Positions 52,665 through 61,193 of a DNA stretch of 64,000 nucleotides are shown here, one piece after another. A model generated the notes under the pieces. It saw nothing but the letters and a program-made list of their open reading frames with translations. It did not search any database and had not been told where the DNA came from. This stretch comes from CALEMW01 sp035447065 (GTDB lineage Bacteria; Krumholzibacteriota; Krumholzibacteriia; LZORAL124-64-63). The stretch's first letter is position 1; every line of letters begins with the position of its first letter. The stretch is taken from contig DAOTGJ010000004.1 in the NCBI GenBank assembly GCA_035447065.1, forward strand, positions 62,001 through 126,000. Direction: 5' to 3'. A program made the translations under genes and the position numbers.

Positions 52665-55600
52665 TTAAGGCGCTGACAATCCCTCCCCGCCCCCGGGCCG
52701 CAGGAGCACCGCGCGGCTGCTGCGCCCGTCGATGAGCACCTCCAGCGGGCGTTCCAGGCGCAGACGGCGCAGGAAGGCGGTCTCTTCCGCGGCGGGATGG
52801 GCGTCGAACCAGTCCCAGTCCACCACGCCGCCGCCGCTGCTCTGGTTCACCGTGAGGTAGCCCACGCGGAACGAGGTGAGGTTCTGGAAGAAGTGGCTGC
52901 CCTGGCTGGGGGTGACCTTGAAGTCGTCCAGGTCCGTCTCCACGATGACCGCGGCGCCGCTGATCGCGGCCCACTCCACGGGGATGCCCAGCCAACGGTC
53001 CGAGCTGCCCCAACGGCCGGGGCCCAGGAGCAGATAAGGGCGGTCCTCCTGGTGCAGGCGGCGGTTCATGACCGCCACCTCGCGGGCGATCTCCTGGGTG
53101 CGGCCGCGGTCGAAGCGGTCGCGGGGCACGTACACCACGTCGCGGATGTCGTCGTAGCGGCCGTTGCCCAGGGCCACCTCCGTGGCCAGCAGCACGTCCG
53201 GCCCCTGGAGCATCTCCGGGGCCACGTCGGGCGATTCCATGTCGCTCATCAGGGGGCGCACCTGCAGCAGGCCGAACTCGTGGACGCCGCCGGGATTGAG
53301 CGTCGCAGCGAACTCCATCTCCACGGCGCTGCTCAGGCAGCGTCGGCCCAGATCCAGTAGGAAGTCCAGCACCTCCGCCAGGGGGAACACCCGGTGCTTG
53401 AGCACGTGGGCGAAGGTCACCAGGCGCGGGCCGGGACGGTCGATGCCGTCGTCGATGCGGTCGTTCTCCGGGGAGAACGTGGAGCCCACGGCATGGAGGG
53501 TGCCGTGCCGCTCGGCATCCTCCAGATCCAGCCACACCACGCTGTCGGCCTCGTCCGGGGTGGGGTAGCGCGCGGGGTCGGCCACGCTCACGGCCTGGAA
53601 GCGCTTCTGGCTGGTGCGCAGGGTCTCGTCCAGGGTGGCGAACTGCATGAGGTGCTCGGGTCGGCGCGGCGAGAAGCGCAGGCACTCGCCGCCCTCCACC
53701 ACCGTGCGGCCCAGGCCCAGCACCACCTGGGCCACGCCGTCCTCCGGCGAGAGCGAGGCGCCGGGGTAGTGGTTGGTGGAATGGGCCACGCCGGCGAAGT
53801 CGGGGTACACCGTCTGCTCGTGGCGGCGGCCCACCACCTTCTGGATGATCACGCCCATCTTCTCCTCCTCCACCAGGTTGTCCGTTGCGGCCAGGTAGGC
53901 CCGCGCGCTCTGGTAGAAGGTGGAGGCGTAGACCAGCTTCACGGCGTCGCAGAGCTGGTCCAGGCGCGTGGAGAGGTCCGGGTGGTTGTTGGGCAGCATG
54001 TAGGTGCGGTACACGCCGGCGAAGGGCTGGTGCTGGGCGTCCTCCAGCAGGCTGGACGAGCGCACGGCCAGCGGATAGGTGACCTGCTCCAGGAAGATGC
54101 GCAGGTCGTCGTAGATGGTGGGCGGCAGCTTGGCGGCGAGGAAGGCGCGCACCACCTCGTCGTCGTCCGCGGCGTGGATGGCGCGGTCGCGCAGGTCGCC
54201 CTGGTCCAGGAAGAGGTCGAAGACGTCGGTGGCCAGCACCGCCGTGGGCGGGATGACGAGCTCCGTGCCCGGGAAGAGGCGGCGCACGTCGTAGCGGTCC
54301 AGCACGTGGTTCATGAAGGCCAGGCCGCGGGCCTTGCCTCCCAGCGAGCCGGTGCCGATGCGGATGAAGCCCGAGGTGGCGTCGAAGTTGCGCCGCGAGA
54401 AGTCGGCCACGATGCCCTTGTGCGACTCCTGCCGGTGCCGGCTGAGGGTGGAGACCAGGTAGTCGCGGATGGCGTCGCTGGTGTGGAACTCGTCCACGCG
54501 CACGCGCTTGAGCGTGGCGGCGAGACCGAAGCGCGTGCGGGCGCGCAGCCAGTTGGAGAAGTGGTCGTGGGCGGCGTGGAAGAGCAGCGACTCCTCGGGC
54601 ACGCGGGCGATCTCGCGGATCAGGGCGCGCGTGTTGTGGGCGCGGCCCACCTCCGTGCCGTCGGGCAGGCGGAAGACGAAGTCGCCGAAGCCGAAGTGCT
54701 CGCGCAGGAACCGGCGCAGGTCCTTGAGCAGGCGCGGCGAGTTCTTGTGCAGGAAGATGGCGCCCGCCGCGGCGGCCGGCGCGGCGTTGGCCGCGTCGCT
54801 GGACTGGAGCGCCGCCGGCAGGGTGGGGTCGTCCTCCTTGAGGCGCCGGATGAAGGCCACGCCGGCGTCGGGGTCCTTGCGGCCGTCGCGCAGGTAGCGC
54901 GCGTCGCTGATCACGCCCAGCAGGTAGGGGCGGTAGCGCTGGTAGAGGTCCATGGCCGTCTCGTAATCGCGGGCGAAGAGGATCTTGGGGCGCGCCCGCA
55001 TGCGCAGGAGCTTCTGGGCCAGGTTCACGCTGTCGGCCATGAGGTCGTGCGTCTGCTTCATGATCTCCATGTAGACCAGGGGCAGGTAGGCCGAGTAGAA
55101 GCGCACGGAATCCTCCACCAGCAGGATCACGCGCACGTCGCCGTGAAGGGTGTCGTCCTCCACGTTCCAGTGGTCCTCCACGTGCTTGATGATGGCCAGC
55201 AGCAGGCTCACGTCGCCGGTCCAGATGAACACGTTGTCCACCGAGCCGTCGTTGGCCTCGGCGATGGACTCCAGCTCGCGGGCGTTGTAGCCCAGCACCA
55301 TCACCGGCAGCAGCCCGTTGAGGGCCTTGGCCCGCGCAGCGAACACCGGCGCGCTCATGTCGCCGATGCGGGTCATGGTGATGACCAGGTCGTAGTCGTC
55401 GCGCTCGATGGCGTCGAGGGCCTCGCCGCCGCTGGTGGCCCGCGTGATCCGCGGCGCGGAGCTGAGGTTCAGCTCGCGGTACTCCGATAGGAGCAGCTCG
55501 GTGAGGCGGCCGCCCTCCTCCAGGGTGAAGGCGTCGTAGAGGCTGGCCACCAGCAGCACGTTGCGCACGCGGTACTTGATGAGCTGTTCGAAGCCGGAGT

Positions 55601-55673
55601 ACTGCTCGCGGTCGCGGGAGCGGAGCTCCTCCCACACGCGGTCCACGCTGGCGCGGATGTCGATGTCGAACAT
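52665..55673 (-). CDS. receiver-like/PEP-pyruvate-binding domain protein of unknown role
   Basis: A 1,002-residue protein. Residues 1-250 look like tandem receiver-type alpha/beta domains (VLLVASLYDAF, DYDLVITMTRIGD, VILLVEDSVRFYSAY). Residues about 455-700 match the ATP-grasp PEP/pyruvate-binding domain of PEP synthase (GSLGGKARGLAFM, PLAVRSSSLLEDAQ, FAGVYRTYMLP). The phosphohistidine swivel and the PEP-binding TIM barrel of true PpsA are missing; the C-terminal part has GPGRWGSSDRWLGIPVEW and SQGSHFFQNL. It is not a complete PEP synthase; a phosphotransfer-based regulatory role is a guess. A promoter stands 35 bp upstream. Confidence 0.8.
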   Translation of the reverse strand: MFDIDIRASVDRVWEELRSRDREQYSGFEQLIKYRVRNVLLVASLYDAFTLEEGGRLTELLLSEYRELNLSSAPRITRATSGGEALDAIERDDYDLVITMTRIGDMSAPVFAARAKALNGLLPVMVLGYNARELESIAEANDGSVDNVFIWTGDVSLLLAIIKHVEDHWNVEDDTLHGDVRVILLVEDSVRFYSAYLPLVYMEIMKQTHDLMADSVNLAQKLLRMRARPKILFARDYETAMDLYQRYRPYLLGVISDARYLRDGRKDPDAGVAFIRRLKEDDPTLPAALQSSDAANAAPAAAAGAIFLHKNSPRLLKDLRRFLREHFGFGDFVFRLPDGTEVGRAHNTRALIREIARVPEESLLFHAAHDHFSNWLRARTRFGLAATLKRVRVDEFHTSDAIRDYLVSTLSRHRQESHKGIVADFSRRNFDATSGFIRIGTGSLGGKARGLAFMNHVLDRYDVRRLFPGTELVIPPTAVLATDVFDLFLDQGDLRDRAIHAADDDEVVRAFLAAKLPPTIYDDLRIFLEQVTYPLAVRSSSLLEDAQHQPFAGVYRTYMLPNNHPDLSTRLDQLCDAVKLVYASTFYQSARAYLAATDNLVEEEKMGVIIQKVVGRRHEQTVYPDFAGVAHSTNHYPGASLSPEDGVAQVVLGLGRTVVEGGECLRFSPRRPEHLMQFATLDETLRTSQKRFQAVSVADPARYPTPDEADSVVWLDLEDAERHGTLHAVGSTFSPENDRIDDGIDRPGPRLVTFAHVLKHRVFPLAEVLDFLLDLGRRCLSSAVEMEFAATLNPGGVHEFGLLQVRPLMSDMESPDVAPEMLQGPDVLLATEVALGNGRYDDIRDVVYVPRDRFDRGRTQEIAREVAVMNRRLHQEDRPYLLLGPGRWGSSDRWLGIPVEWAAISGAAVIVETDLDDFKVTPSQGSHFFQNLTSFRVGYLTVNQSSGGGVVDWDWFDAHPAAEETAFLRRLRLERPLEVLIDGRSSRAVLLRPGGGEGLSAP

Positions 55674-55706
55674 GGCGGGTCTCTCCTGGAGGGTGGCCTG
55701 GCTGCG

Positions 55707-55734
55707 ACTCTACGGGGGATCGCGCTCCCGTCAA
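55707..55734 (-). promoter_or_regulatory. promoter of the PEP-binding protein gene
   Basis: TTGACG, 16-bp spacer, TAGAGT on the minus strand, about 34 bp upstream of the ATG at 55673. Confidence 0.6.
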
Positions 55735-55748
55735 CTCCCGAGTACGGC

Positions 55749-55778
55749 GGGAGGGGACGGCCGCGGCCGTCCCCTCCC
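55749..55778 (-). terminator. 30-bp palindrome ending the lysine operon
   Basis: A perfect palindrome with 15-bp arms (GGGAGGGGACGGCCG) 26 bp beyond the stop of the last lysine gene. No U-tract follows, so it may be a hairpin that protects the 3' end or aids Rho-type termination. Confidence 0.5.
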
Positions 55779-55804
55779 CTGCGCGTCCCCGTTGCGGAGC
55801 CGGA

Positions 55805-57346
55805 TCAGGCCTTGAACTCCACGCCCTGGGCCAGGTGGATCTCCCCGCCCCAGTTGATGGTGTTGGTCTGCCGGCGCATGTAGGCCTTCCAGCAGTCCGA
55901 GCCGGACTCGCGGCCGCCGCCGGTCTCCTTCTCGCCGCCGAAGGCGCCGCCGATCTCGGCGCCCGAGGTGCCGATGTTCACGTTGGCGATGCCGCAGTCG
56001 CTGCCCGCCGCGCTGTAGAAGGCCTCGGCCTCCGCCACGCTGTCGGTGTAGATGGCCGACGACAGGCCCTGGGGCACGCCGTTGTGCATGCTCATGGCCT
56101 GGGCCATGGTCCGGTACTTCATCACGTAGAGGATGGGCGCGAAGGTCTCCGTCTGCACGATGGGGGCCTTGTTGTCGATCTCGATGATGGTGGGCTGCAC
56201 GAACGTGCGCGCGCAGCCCTTCTTGCGCAGCACCTTGCCGCCGTACAGCACCTTGCCGCCCTGGGCCTTGGCCGCGGCCACGGCGTCCTCGTAGTCCTTC
56301 ACGGCGCCCTCGTCGATCAGCGGGCCCATGAGGGTCTTGGGATCCAGGGGATCGCCGATGCGCACCTTCTCGTAGTTGGCCACCAGCTTCTTCAGGAAGG
56401 TCTTGTAGATCTTCTCCTGGATGATCAGGCGGCGCGTGCTGGTGCAGCGCTGGCCGGCGGTGCCCACGGCGCCGAAGAAGGCGCTGGCCAGGGCGTTGGT
56501 CAGGTCGCACTTCTCGCTGATGACCAGGGCGTTGTTGCCGCCCAGCTCCAGGATGGTGCGGCCCAGGCGGCCGCCCACCACGGCGCCGATGCGCTGGCCC
56601 ATGCGGGTGCTGCCCGTGGCGCTGATCAGCGGCAGGCGCGGATCGTTGACCATCTTCTCGCCGATGACCGAGCCGCGGCCGATGACCACGCAGCTCACGC
56701 CCTCGGCCACGCCGTTCCGCCGGAACACCTCGTTGGCGATGTTCTGGCAGGCGATGGCCGTGAGCGGCGTCTTGCTGGACGGCTTCCAAACGCCGGTGTC
56801 GCCGCAGACCCAGGCCAGGGCCATGTTCCAGGCCCACACGGCCACGGGGAAGTTGAAGGCCGTGATCACGCCCACCACGCCCAGGGGATGCCACTGCTCC
56901 ATCATGCGGTGCATGGGGCGCTCGCTCTGCAGGGTGGGGCCGCTCAGGTTGCGGCTCTGGCCCACGGCGAAGTCGCAGATGTCGATCATCTCCTGCACCT
57001 CGCCCAGACCCTCGGTCAGGATCTTGCCCATCTCCAGGCTCACCAGGGCGCCCAGGTCGTCCTTCTTGGCGCGCAGGGCCTCGCCCAGCTGGCGCACGAT
57101 CTCGCCGCGCTTGGGCGCGGGCAGCATGCGCCACGTCTGGAACGACTTGGTGGCGGCGCGCATGAGCTGCTGGTAGTCGGCGGCCGACGCCTGCTCGACC
57201 TTGGCGAGCAGCTCGCCGGTGGTGGGGCTGCGGCTCTCCAGCATGTCGCCGCTGGAGGCGAACCACTCGCCGCCCGTGTTCGCGCCCTTCATGGTGCGGC
57301 TCAGCCCCAGGGAGCGGAACAGCTTGTTGATCTCCTGCTTCGTCAT
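55805..57346 (-). CDS. ALDH7-type 2-aminoadipate-6-semialdehyde dehydrogenase
   Basis: A 513-residue NAD(P)-dependent aldehyde dehydrogenase. ELGGNNA with the general-base Glu, GTAGQRCTSTRR with the nucleophile Cys and the end TINWG place it in the ALDH7 (antiquitin) group. It would oxidise 2-aminoadipate semialdehyde (from saccharopine) to 2-aminoadipate. ATG 57346 overlaps the stop of the saccharopine dehydrogenase gene by 4 bp, and it is the last of three coupled genes. Operon context, more than the sequence, supports the substrate. Confidence 0.88.
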   Translation of the reverse strand: MTKQEINKLFRSLGLSRTMKGANTGGEWFASSGDMLESRSPTTGELLAKVEQASAADYQQLMRAATKSFQTWRMLPAPKRGEIVRQLGEALRAKKDDLGALVSLEMGKILTEGLGEVQEMIDICDFAVGQSRNLSGPTLQSERPMHRMMEQWHPLGVVGVITAFNFPVAVWAWNMALAWVCGDTGVWKPSSKTPLTAIACQNIANEVFRRNGVAEGVSCVVIGRGSVIGEKMVNDPRLPLISATGSTRMGQRIGAVVGGRLGRTILELGGNNALVISEKCDLTNALASAFFGAVGTAGQRCTSTRRLIIQEKIYKTFLKKLVANYEKVRIGDPLDPKTLMGPLIDEGAVKDYEDAVAAAKAQGGKVLYGGKVLRKKGCARTFVQPTIIEIDNKAPIVQTETFAPILYVMKYRTMAQAMSMHNGVPQGLSSAIYTDSVAEAEAFYSAAGSDCGIANVNIGTSGAEIGGAFGGEKETGGGRESGSDCWKAYMRRQTNTINWGGEIHLAQGVEFKA

Positions 57347-58698
57347 CGGGTCATTCCTCCGGTTCGACGGTCCAGGGGTTCGAGGATCTCGGTCTCTTCC
57401 TCGCAACGGATGCCCAGGGCGGCCAGGTCGGCCAGCACCGGGGCGTAGATGTCCGCGGTGGTGGGGCGCAGCACGCCCGCACGGGACAGATGTCCTTCCA
57501 GGATGAGCCGCGCGCCCAGGGCCGCGGGGAGGCTCACGGTGCGGGCCATGGCGGAGTCGCCGCCGGGCTCGCCGTACGCCACCAGGCGCGACCAGGTGTG
57601 CTCGCGGCTGCCGTCGGGCAGCTCGGACACGAACTCGTGCTGCAGCACCAGCATGTCCCGCTCGCCGGCGGCGTAGTTCAGGCGCTCCTGCATGCGCGAG
57701 GCCAGGGCGTCCAGGGGGCTCATGCCCGCGGCCGGCAGCGCATCGTCGTCGAACATGCCGAGCCAGTCCAGATCGAACACCGGGCCGCCCTCGCAGCTCA
57801 CGCCCAGGCGCGCGCCCGCGGCCGCTGCTGGGTCCTGATGCGGCGCGGCGCCCAGGGCGCGGCGCGTCAGGTCGCGGTACGTGCGGCAGTCCGCGTCCAC
57901 GGGCGCCTGGGACAGCAGGCCCAGGGTCACGCAGGCGTGCAGGGTGTCGCACCAGCCGGGGTAGCGCAGGGTGCCGCGCACCAGGGTGGAGGCGTCCTGC
58001 AGGCCGTAGATGTCCGCGTAGGCCAGGGAGTCGCGGTTGGGGTAGGCCTCGAAGTCCCCCACGCCCGGCACGTGCACCATGTGCATGTCGCGGAAGAGGC
58101 GCGCGTTGGGCGTGTGCACCGGACGGCCGAAGGAGCGGTAGATGGCGTCGTTGGTGGACGCCAGCAGCACGCCGCGGGCCGTCCAGGACAGCTTGTAGCC
58201 CAGGGGGTTGTCGTTGCAGTCCGGGGCGGGCAGGCCGCCGCAGTAGGAGCGGAAGGCCAGCACGCGGCCCCCGCGGGCGCGCACGCCGTCGATGATCTGC
58301 ATGGCCGACATGTGGTCGATGCCCGGGTCGGCTCCCACCTCGTTGAGCAGGGTCACGCCGGCGTCGCGGGCGGGGCCTTCCAACGCCGCCATCTCGGGCG
58401 AGACGTAGGACGACGTGACCATGGGCTTCCCGCGCTCCACGCAGATCCGCGCCACCAGCGGATGGAAGGCCGGGGGCGCCAGGCTCACGGCCAGGTCGTG
58501 CTCGCGCACCAGGGCGTCCAGGGCCGCGGCGTCGGACACGTCCAGCTCCACGGCGCGGCCGTTGGCGTGGCCGGCGATCATCTCCTCGGCCCGGTGCACG
58601 GCCAGATCGCCCTGGGTCACGGCGTAGCCGTGGTCCAGGAGGTGACGCACCAGGGGCCGGGCCACCATGCCCGCCCCCACCACCAGCACGCGCTTCAT
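57343..58698 (-). CDS. saccharopine dehydrogenase (glutamate-forming, LYS9/SDH-like)
   Basis: A 451-residue oxidoreductase. The Rossmann motif VLVVGAGMVARPLVRHL is at the N-terminus; SSYVSPEM, NEVGADPGIDHM and SYCGGLPAP match the C-terminal SDH half of animal AASS and fungal Lys9. It splits saccharopine into glutamate and 2-aminoadipate semialdehyde. ATG 58698 has a strong GGAGGAGG site. It overlaps both neighbours by 4 bp, so LKR, SDH and the aldehyde dehydrogenase are made from one message. Confidence 0.9.
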   Translation of the reverse strand: MKRVLVVGAGMVARPLVRHLLDHGYAVTQGDLAVHRAEEMIAGHANGRAVELDVSDAAALDALVREHDLAVSLAPPAFHPLVARICVERGKPMVTSSYVSPEMAALEGPARDAGVTLLNEVGADPGIDHMSAMQIIDGVRARGGRVLAFRSYCGGLPAPDCNDNPLGYKLSWTARGVLLASTNDAIYRSFGRPVHTPNARLFRDMHMVHVPGVGDFEAYPNRDSLAYADIYGLQDASTLVRGTLRYPGWCDTLHACVTLGLLSQAPVDADCRTYRDLTRRALGAAPHQDPAAAAGARLGVSCEGGPVFDLDWLGMFDDDALPAAGMSPLDALASRMQERLNYAAGERDMLVLQHEFVSELPDGSREHTWSRLVAYGEPGGDSAMARTVSLPAALGARLILEGHLSRAGVLRPTTADIYAPVLADLAALGIRCEEETEILEPLDRRTGGMTR

Positions 58699-60008
58699 CG
58701 CGGGCCTCCTCCGTGGCGGGCCAGGGGCTCGGCCAGGCGCGCGAACTGCGGCGCCAGCCCCCCCCCGTGACAGATCACCGCGCTCTTGAGATGGGGCGGC
58801 AGGTCCAGCTCCGCGTAGGGCGCCGACCAGTCGCAGTCGCCCAGGGGAGCCACCATGCCCTTGAACACGGAGCTGAAGTGCTCCGACGCCTCGCGCGGCA
58901 GCTCGCAGGGCAGGTTGTCCACGCCCATGACCACGATGCCTCGGCCCGTCACGCCGTCCGCGCCGGCGTCCGTGTCGGGGTCGTACACGTAGCAGGGCTC
59001 GTCGGGACGCGTGGCCTTGAGGCTGATCTCCACGCTGCCCTCGATGTCGATGCTGATGTCGCCCACCACCTGCAGCCGCGGCTCGGCGCCGCCGGCGAAG
59101 GCCTCGCGCACCCAGGCCTTGGTGATCAGGCGCGGGTAGCGCTCGGTCCAGTAGATGCTGTTGACCAGCAGGTCCAGGTGCGGCAGGTGCTCGTGGAAGC
59201 GTCCCTCGTACCGCTCCGGGTTGTCGAAGTAGTCCTGCAGCACGAAGGGATGGTCCCCGCGCGGCCGCACCATGTGCTCCTCGCGGAACACGGTGACCAG
59301 CAGGGGCGCGGGCCCGGTCTCCGCCGCCGCGCGGGCCGGCAGCTCGTCGGGGTCCACGGCGGTCGTGGGCAGCCAGGAGAGCACGGTCTGCGCGCCGCGT
59401 CCCACGTTGCCGTAGCCGGCCACGCCGATGCTCAGCGGCCGCCCGCCCTCCGCCGCGAGCCGGGCGCCGATCCCGCGCAGGTGCGCCTCGGCGTCGGCCA
59501 GGTCCGCGTACTCGTACGCCGGCTTCACGTCGGCCAGGGCGGTCTCGCGGCCGCGGGCGCGCAGGCGCAGCCCCAGGGCGCGCAGCGACTCGAGCATGCC
59601 CGCGTAGCCGGCGTGAAGGCTGAAGTAGATCAGCCGTCGGCCCTGCGCGTCCACGATGCGTTCGTAGTCCACCAGCGTGGCGCCCAGATCCAGCAGACGC
59701 TGCAGCATGGGCATGTTGTAGGGCTGGCCCTTGATGGTGTGGGAGAAGCACACGTACACGCCGCCGGGCCGGAACAGCACGGCGGGGATCTCCTTGACCG
59801 CGATGAGCACGTCGGCGACGACGGCCTCGTCGGTGACCTCGAGCCCGGCGGCGCGGTAGGCGTCGTCGGGAAAGATGCGCGTGTGGGAGGGCTGGATCAG
59901 CAGGCGGTGGCCCGAGGCTGCGGCCACCTCGGCGGCGTCGGCGGGGGTCAGCGGCACGCGCCGCTCCCACCGGTTCTTGTCTTCGAGGCGGATCCCGATG
60001 GTGGCCAA
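58695..60008 (-). CDS. lysine-ketoglutarate reductase (saccharopine dehydrogenase, lysine-forming)
   Basis: A 437-residue protein homologous to the LKR half of animal AASS. It starts IGIRLEDKNRWERRVPLTP and carries VCFSHTIKGQPYNM, LVDYERIVD and the nucleotide motif GVAGYGNVGRGA. It condenses lysine with 2-oxoglutarate to saccharopine using NADPH, the first step of lysine breakdown. The start codon is TTG with GGAGG five bases upstream. Alanine dehydrogenase has the same fold but not the HTIK-ERIVD blocks. It is the first gene of the operon. Confidence 0.9.
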   Translation of the reverse strand: MATIGIRLEDKNRWERRVPLTPADAAEVAAASGHRLLIQPSHTRIFPDDAYRAAGLEVTDEAVVADVLIAVKEIPAVLFRPGGVYVCFSHTIKGQPYNMPMLQRLLDLGATLVDYERIVDAQGRRLIYFSLHAGYAGMLESLRALGLRLRARGRETALADVKPAYEYADLADAEAHLRGIGARLAAEGGRPLSIGVAGYGNVGRGAQTVLSWLPTTAVDPDELPARAAAETGPAPLLVTVFREEHMVRPRGDHPFVLQDYFDNPERYEGRFHEHLPHLDLLVNSIYWTERYPRLITKAWVREAFAGGAEPRLQVVGDISIDIEGSVEISLKATRPDEPCYVYDPDTDAGADGVTGRGIVVMGVDNLPCELPREASEHFSSVFKGMVAPLGDCDWSAPYAELDLPPHLKSAVICHGGGLAPQFARLAEPLARHGGGPR

Positions 60009-60069
60009 GCTGCCCTCCCTTGGACGACGTGGTCGCGTGCGGTGCAGGCGGGGAGCGATCGCGAAGGTC

Positions 60070-60098
60070 CAACCTAGGAGGGCCCCCGGCGGGAGTCA
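60070..60098 (-). promoter_or_regulatory. promoter of the lysine degradation operon
   Basis: TTGACT, 17-bp spacer, TAGGTT on the minus strand, 62 bp upstream of the TTG start of the reductase gene. A GGGCCCCCGG stretch lies in the spacer. Confidence 0.6.
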
Positions 60099-60106
60099 AG
60101 ACGGCC

Positions 60107-60664
60107 TCAGCCGCGCATCGCCACCGCGTAGATCACCGGCAGCAGGACGCCCAGGACCATGAGCACCCCGCCCCGTCCGGCCAGGCCCTTGCGGCCCTTG
60201 ACCAGGAAGATCCCGGACAAGGCCAGCACGATGAGGATCGACGCGTAGACGTCGCCGGCGACGGTCCAGAATCCCTTGCCCGTATTCAGGTGCATGAAGT
60301 TCATGTCGAAGAGGAGCGGCCGCGGCGAGTGGCTGGTGCGACGCACCTCGCCCGTGGTCAGGTCCACGTCGACGGTGCTGCCGTCCTCCGGGAAGACCTG
60401 CAGCACGGTGGCGCTCTGCCGCCACGTGCTGCGCACGGGCTCGCCCAGGGCCAGGCGCTCCAGCACCAGGGGCTCCACCTCGTCGGTGGGGCCGGGACCC
60501 GGAGCCTCGATGCTCCGGGTCTCGACCGTCTTGGCGTGGTTGGGGTCCCAATGGTGCACGTGGTTCACCGCGATCCCGCTGATCGCGTAGACCAGCGTCA
60601 GACCCACGGCGAAGAAGCCCAGCTCGCGGTGGAGCCAGCGGCAGACCTTGCGGAACGTCCCCAT
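60107..60664 (-). CDS. PepSY-associated membrane protein
   Basis: A 185-residue protein with an N-terminal helix (GFFAVGLTLVYAISGIAVNH) preceded by a WLHRELG motif, a periplasmic PepSY-like middle (PEDGSTVDVDLTTGEVRR) and two C-terminal helices. The pattern is that of PepSY_TM proteins, found in iron or copper handling and in reductase systems; a histidine pair HVHHW follows the first helix. It lies 3 bp downstream of the DUF4920 gene, so the two probably act together at the envelope. Confidence 0.82.
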   Translation of the reverse strand: MGTFRKVCRWLHRELGFFAVGLTLVYAISGIAVNHVHHWDPNHAKTVETRSIEAPGPGPTDEVEPLVLERLALGEPVRSTWRQSATVLQVFPEDGSTVDVDLTTGEVRRTSHSPRPLLFDMNFMHLNTGKGFWTVAGDVYASILIVLALSGIFLVKGRKGLAGRGGVLMVLGVLLPVIYAVAMRG

Positions 60665-60667
60665 GCC

Positions 60668-61108
60668 CTACTTCCGGACGACGGCGCCGGTGCCCGTGAC
60701 CTGATAGTAGGTGGTGCAGGTGACCTCTTCGCCGCCCTCGTGCTCACGGCTGCAGATGTGGTTGTCCTCGGTCACGTGGTTGGCCGTGAAGACGCCCTCG
60801 GCGGTGATGGGCTTGCCCACGATGCTCTTGGGGAACACGATCACGCCGTCCTCCACCTTCAGGCGCAGGGTCTCGCCCTCGCGGTCGGAGCTGATGTCCA
60901 CCCAGCAGCCGCGGTGCGAGCAGACGGCCACGGCGGTGCCGCTGATGCGCACGGTCTTGCCCTGGAAGTCGTCCTTGTGGTCCATGATGGTGCTGATGGG
61001 GGTGACGTCCCCGTCGCTGACGCCCTTGCCGTAGACCTTGTCCTTGGCGACGGCGGTGCCGGTCAGAGCGATGATCAGGGCCAGGGCCACGATGACGGTC
61101 TTGCGCAT
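60668..61108 (-). CDS. exported DUF4920 protein
   Basis: A 146-residue secreted protein with a signal peptide (MRKTVIVALALIIALTGTAVA). The body matches DUF4920: GKTVRISGTAVAVCSHRGCWVDISS, an OB-fold-like core with a CxxxxC pair, and a second cysteine pair near the end (HICSREHEGGEEVTC). The ATG at 61108 has GGAGG nine bases upstream; the ATG two codons earlier is too close to that site. Function is unknown; the cysteines and PepSY partner suggest metal or redox work (inference). Confidence 0.85.
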   Translation of the reverse strand: MRKTVIVALALIIALTGTAVAKDKVYGKGVSDGDVTPISTIMDHKDDFQGKTVRISGTAVAVCSHRGCWVDISSDREGETLRLKVEDGVIVFPKSIVGKPITAEGVFTANHVTEDNHICSREHEGGEEVTCTTYYQVTGTGAVVRK

Positions 61109-61193
61109 GTCCATTTCCCTCCGGAACGGTCCAGGATTGACGTGAAGGCGGGCCTTCAAGATGGCGTCCGCGGTGCGGGGAAGCAAGCGGATC

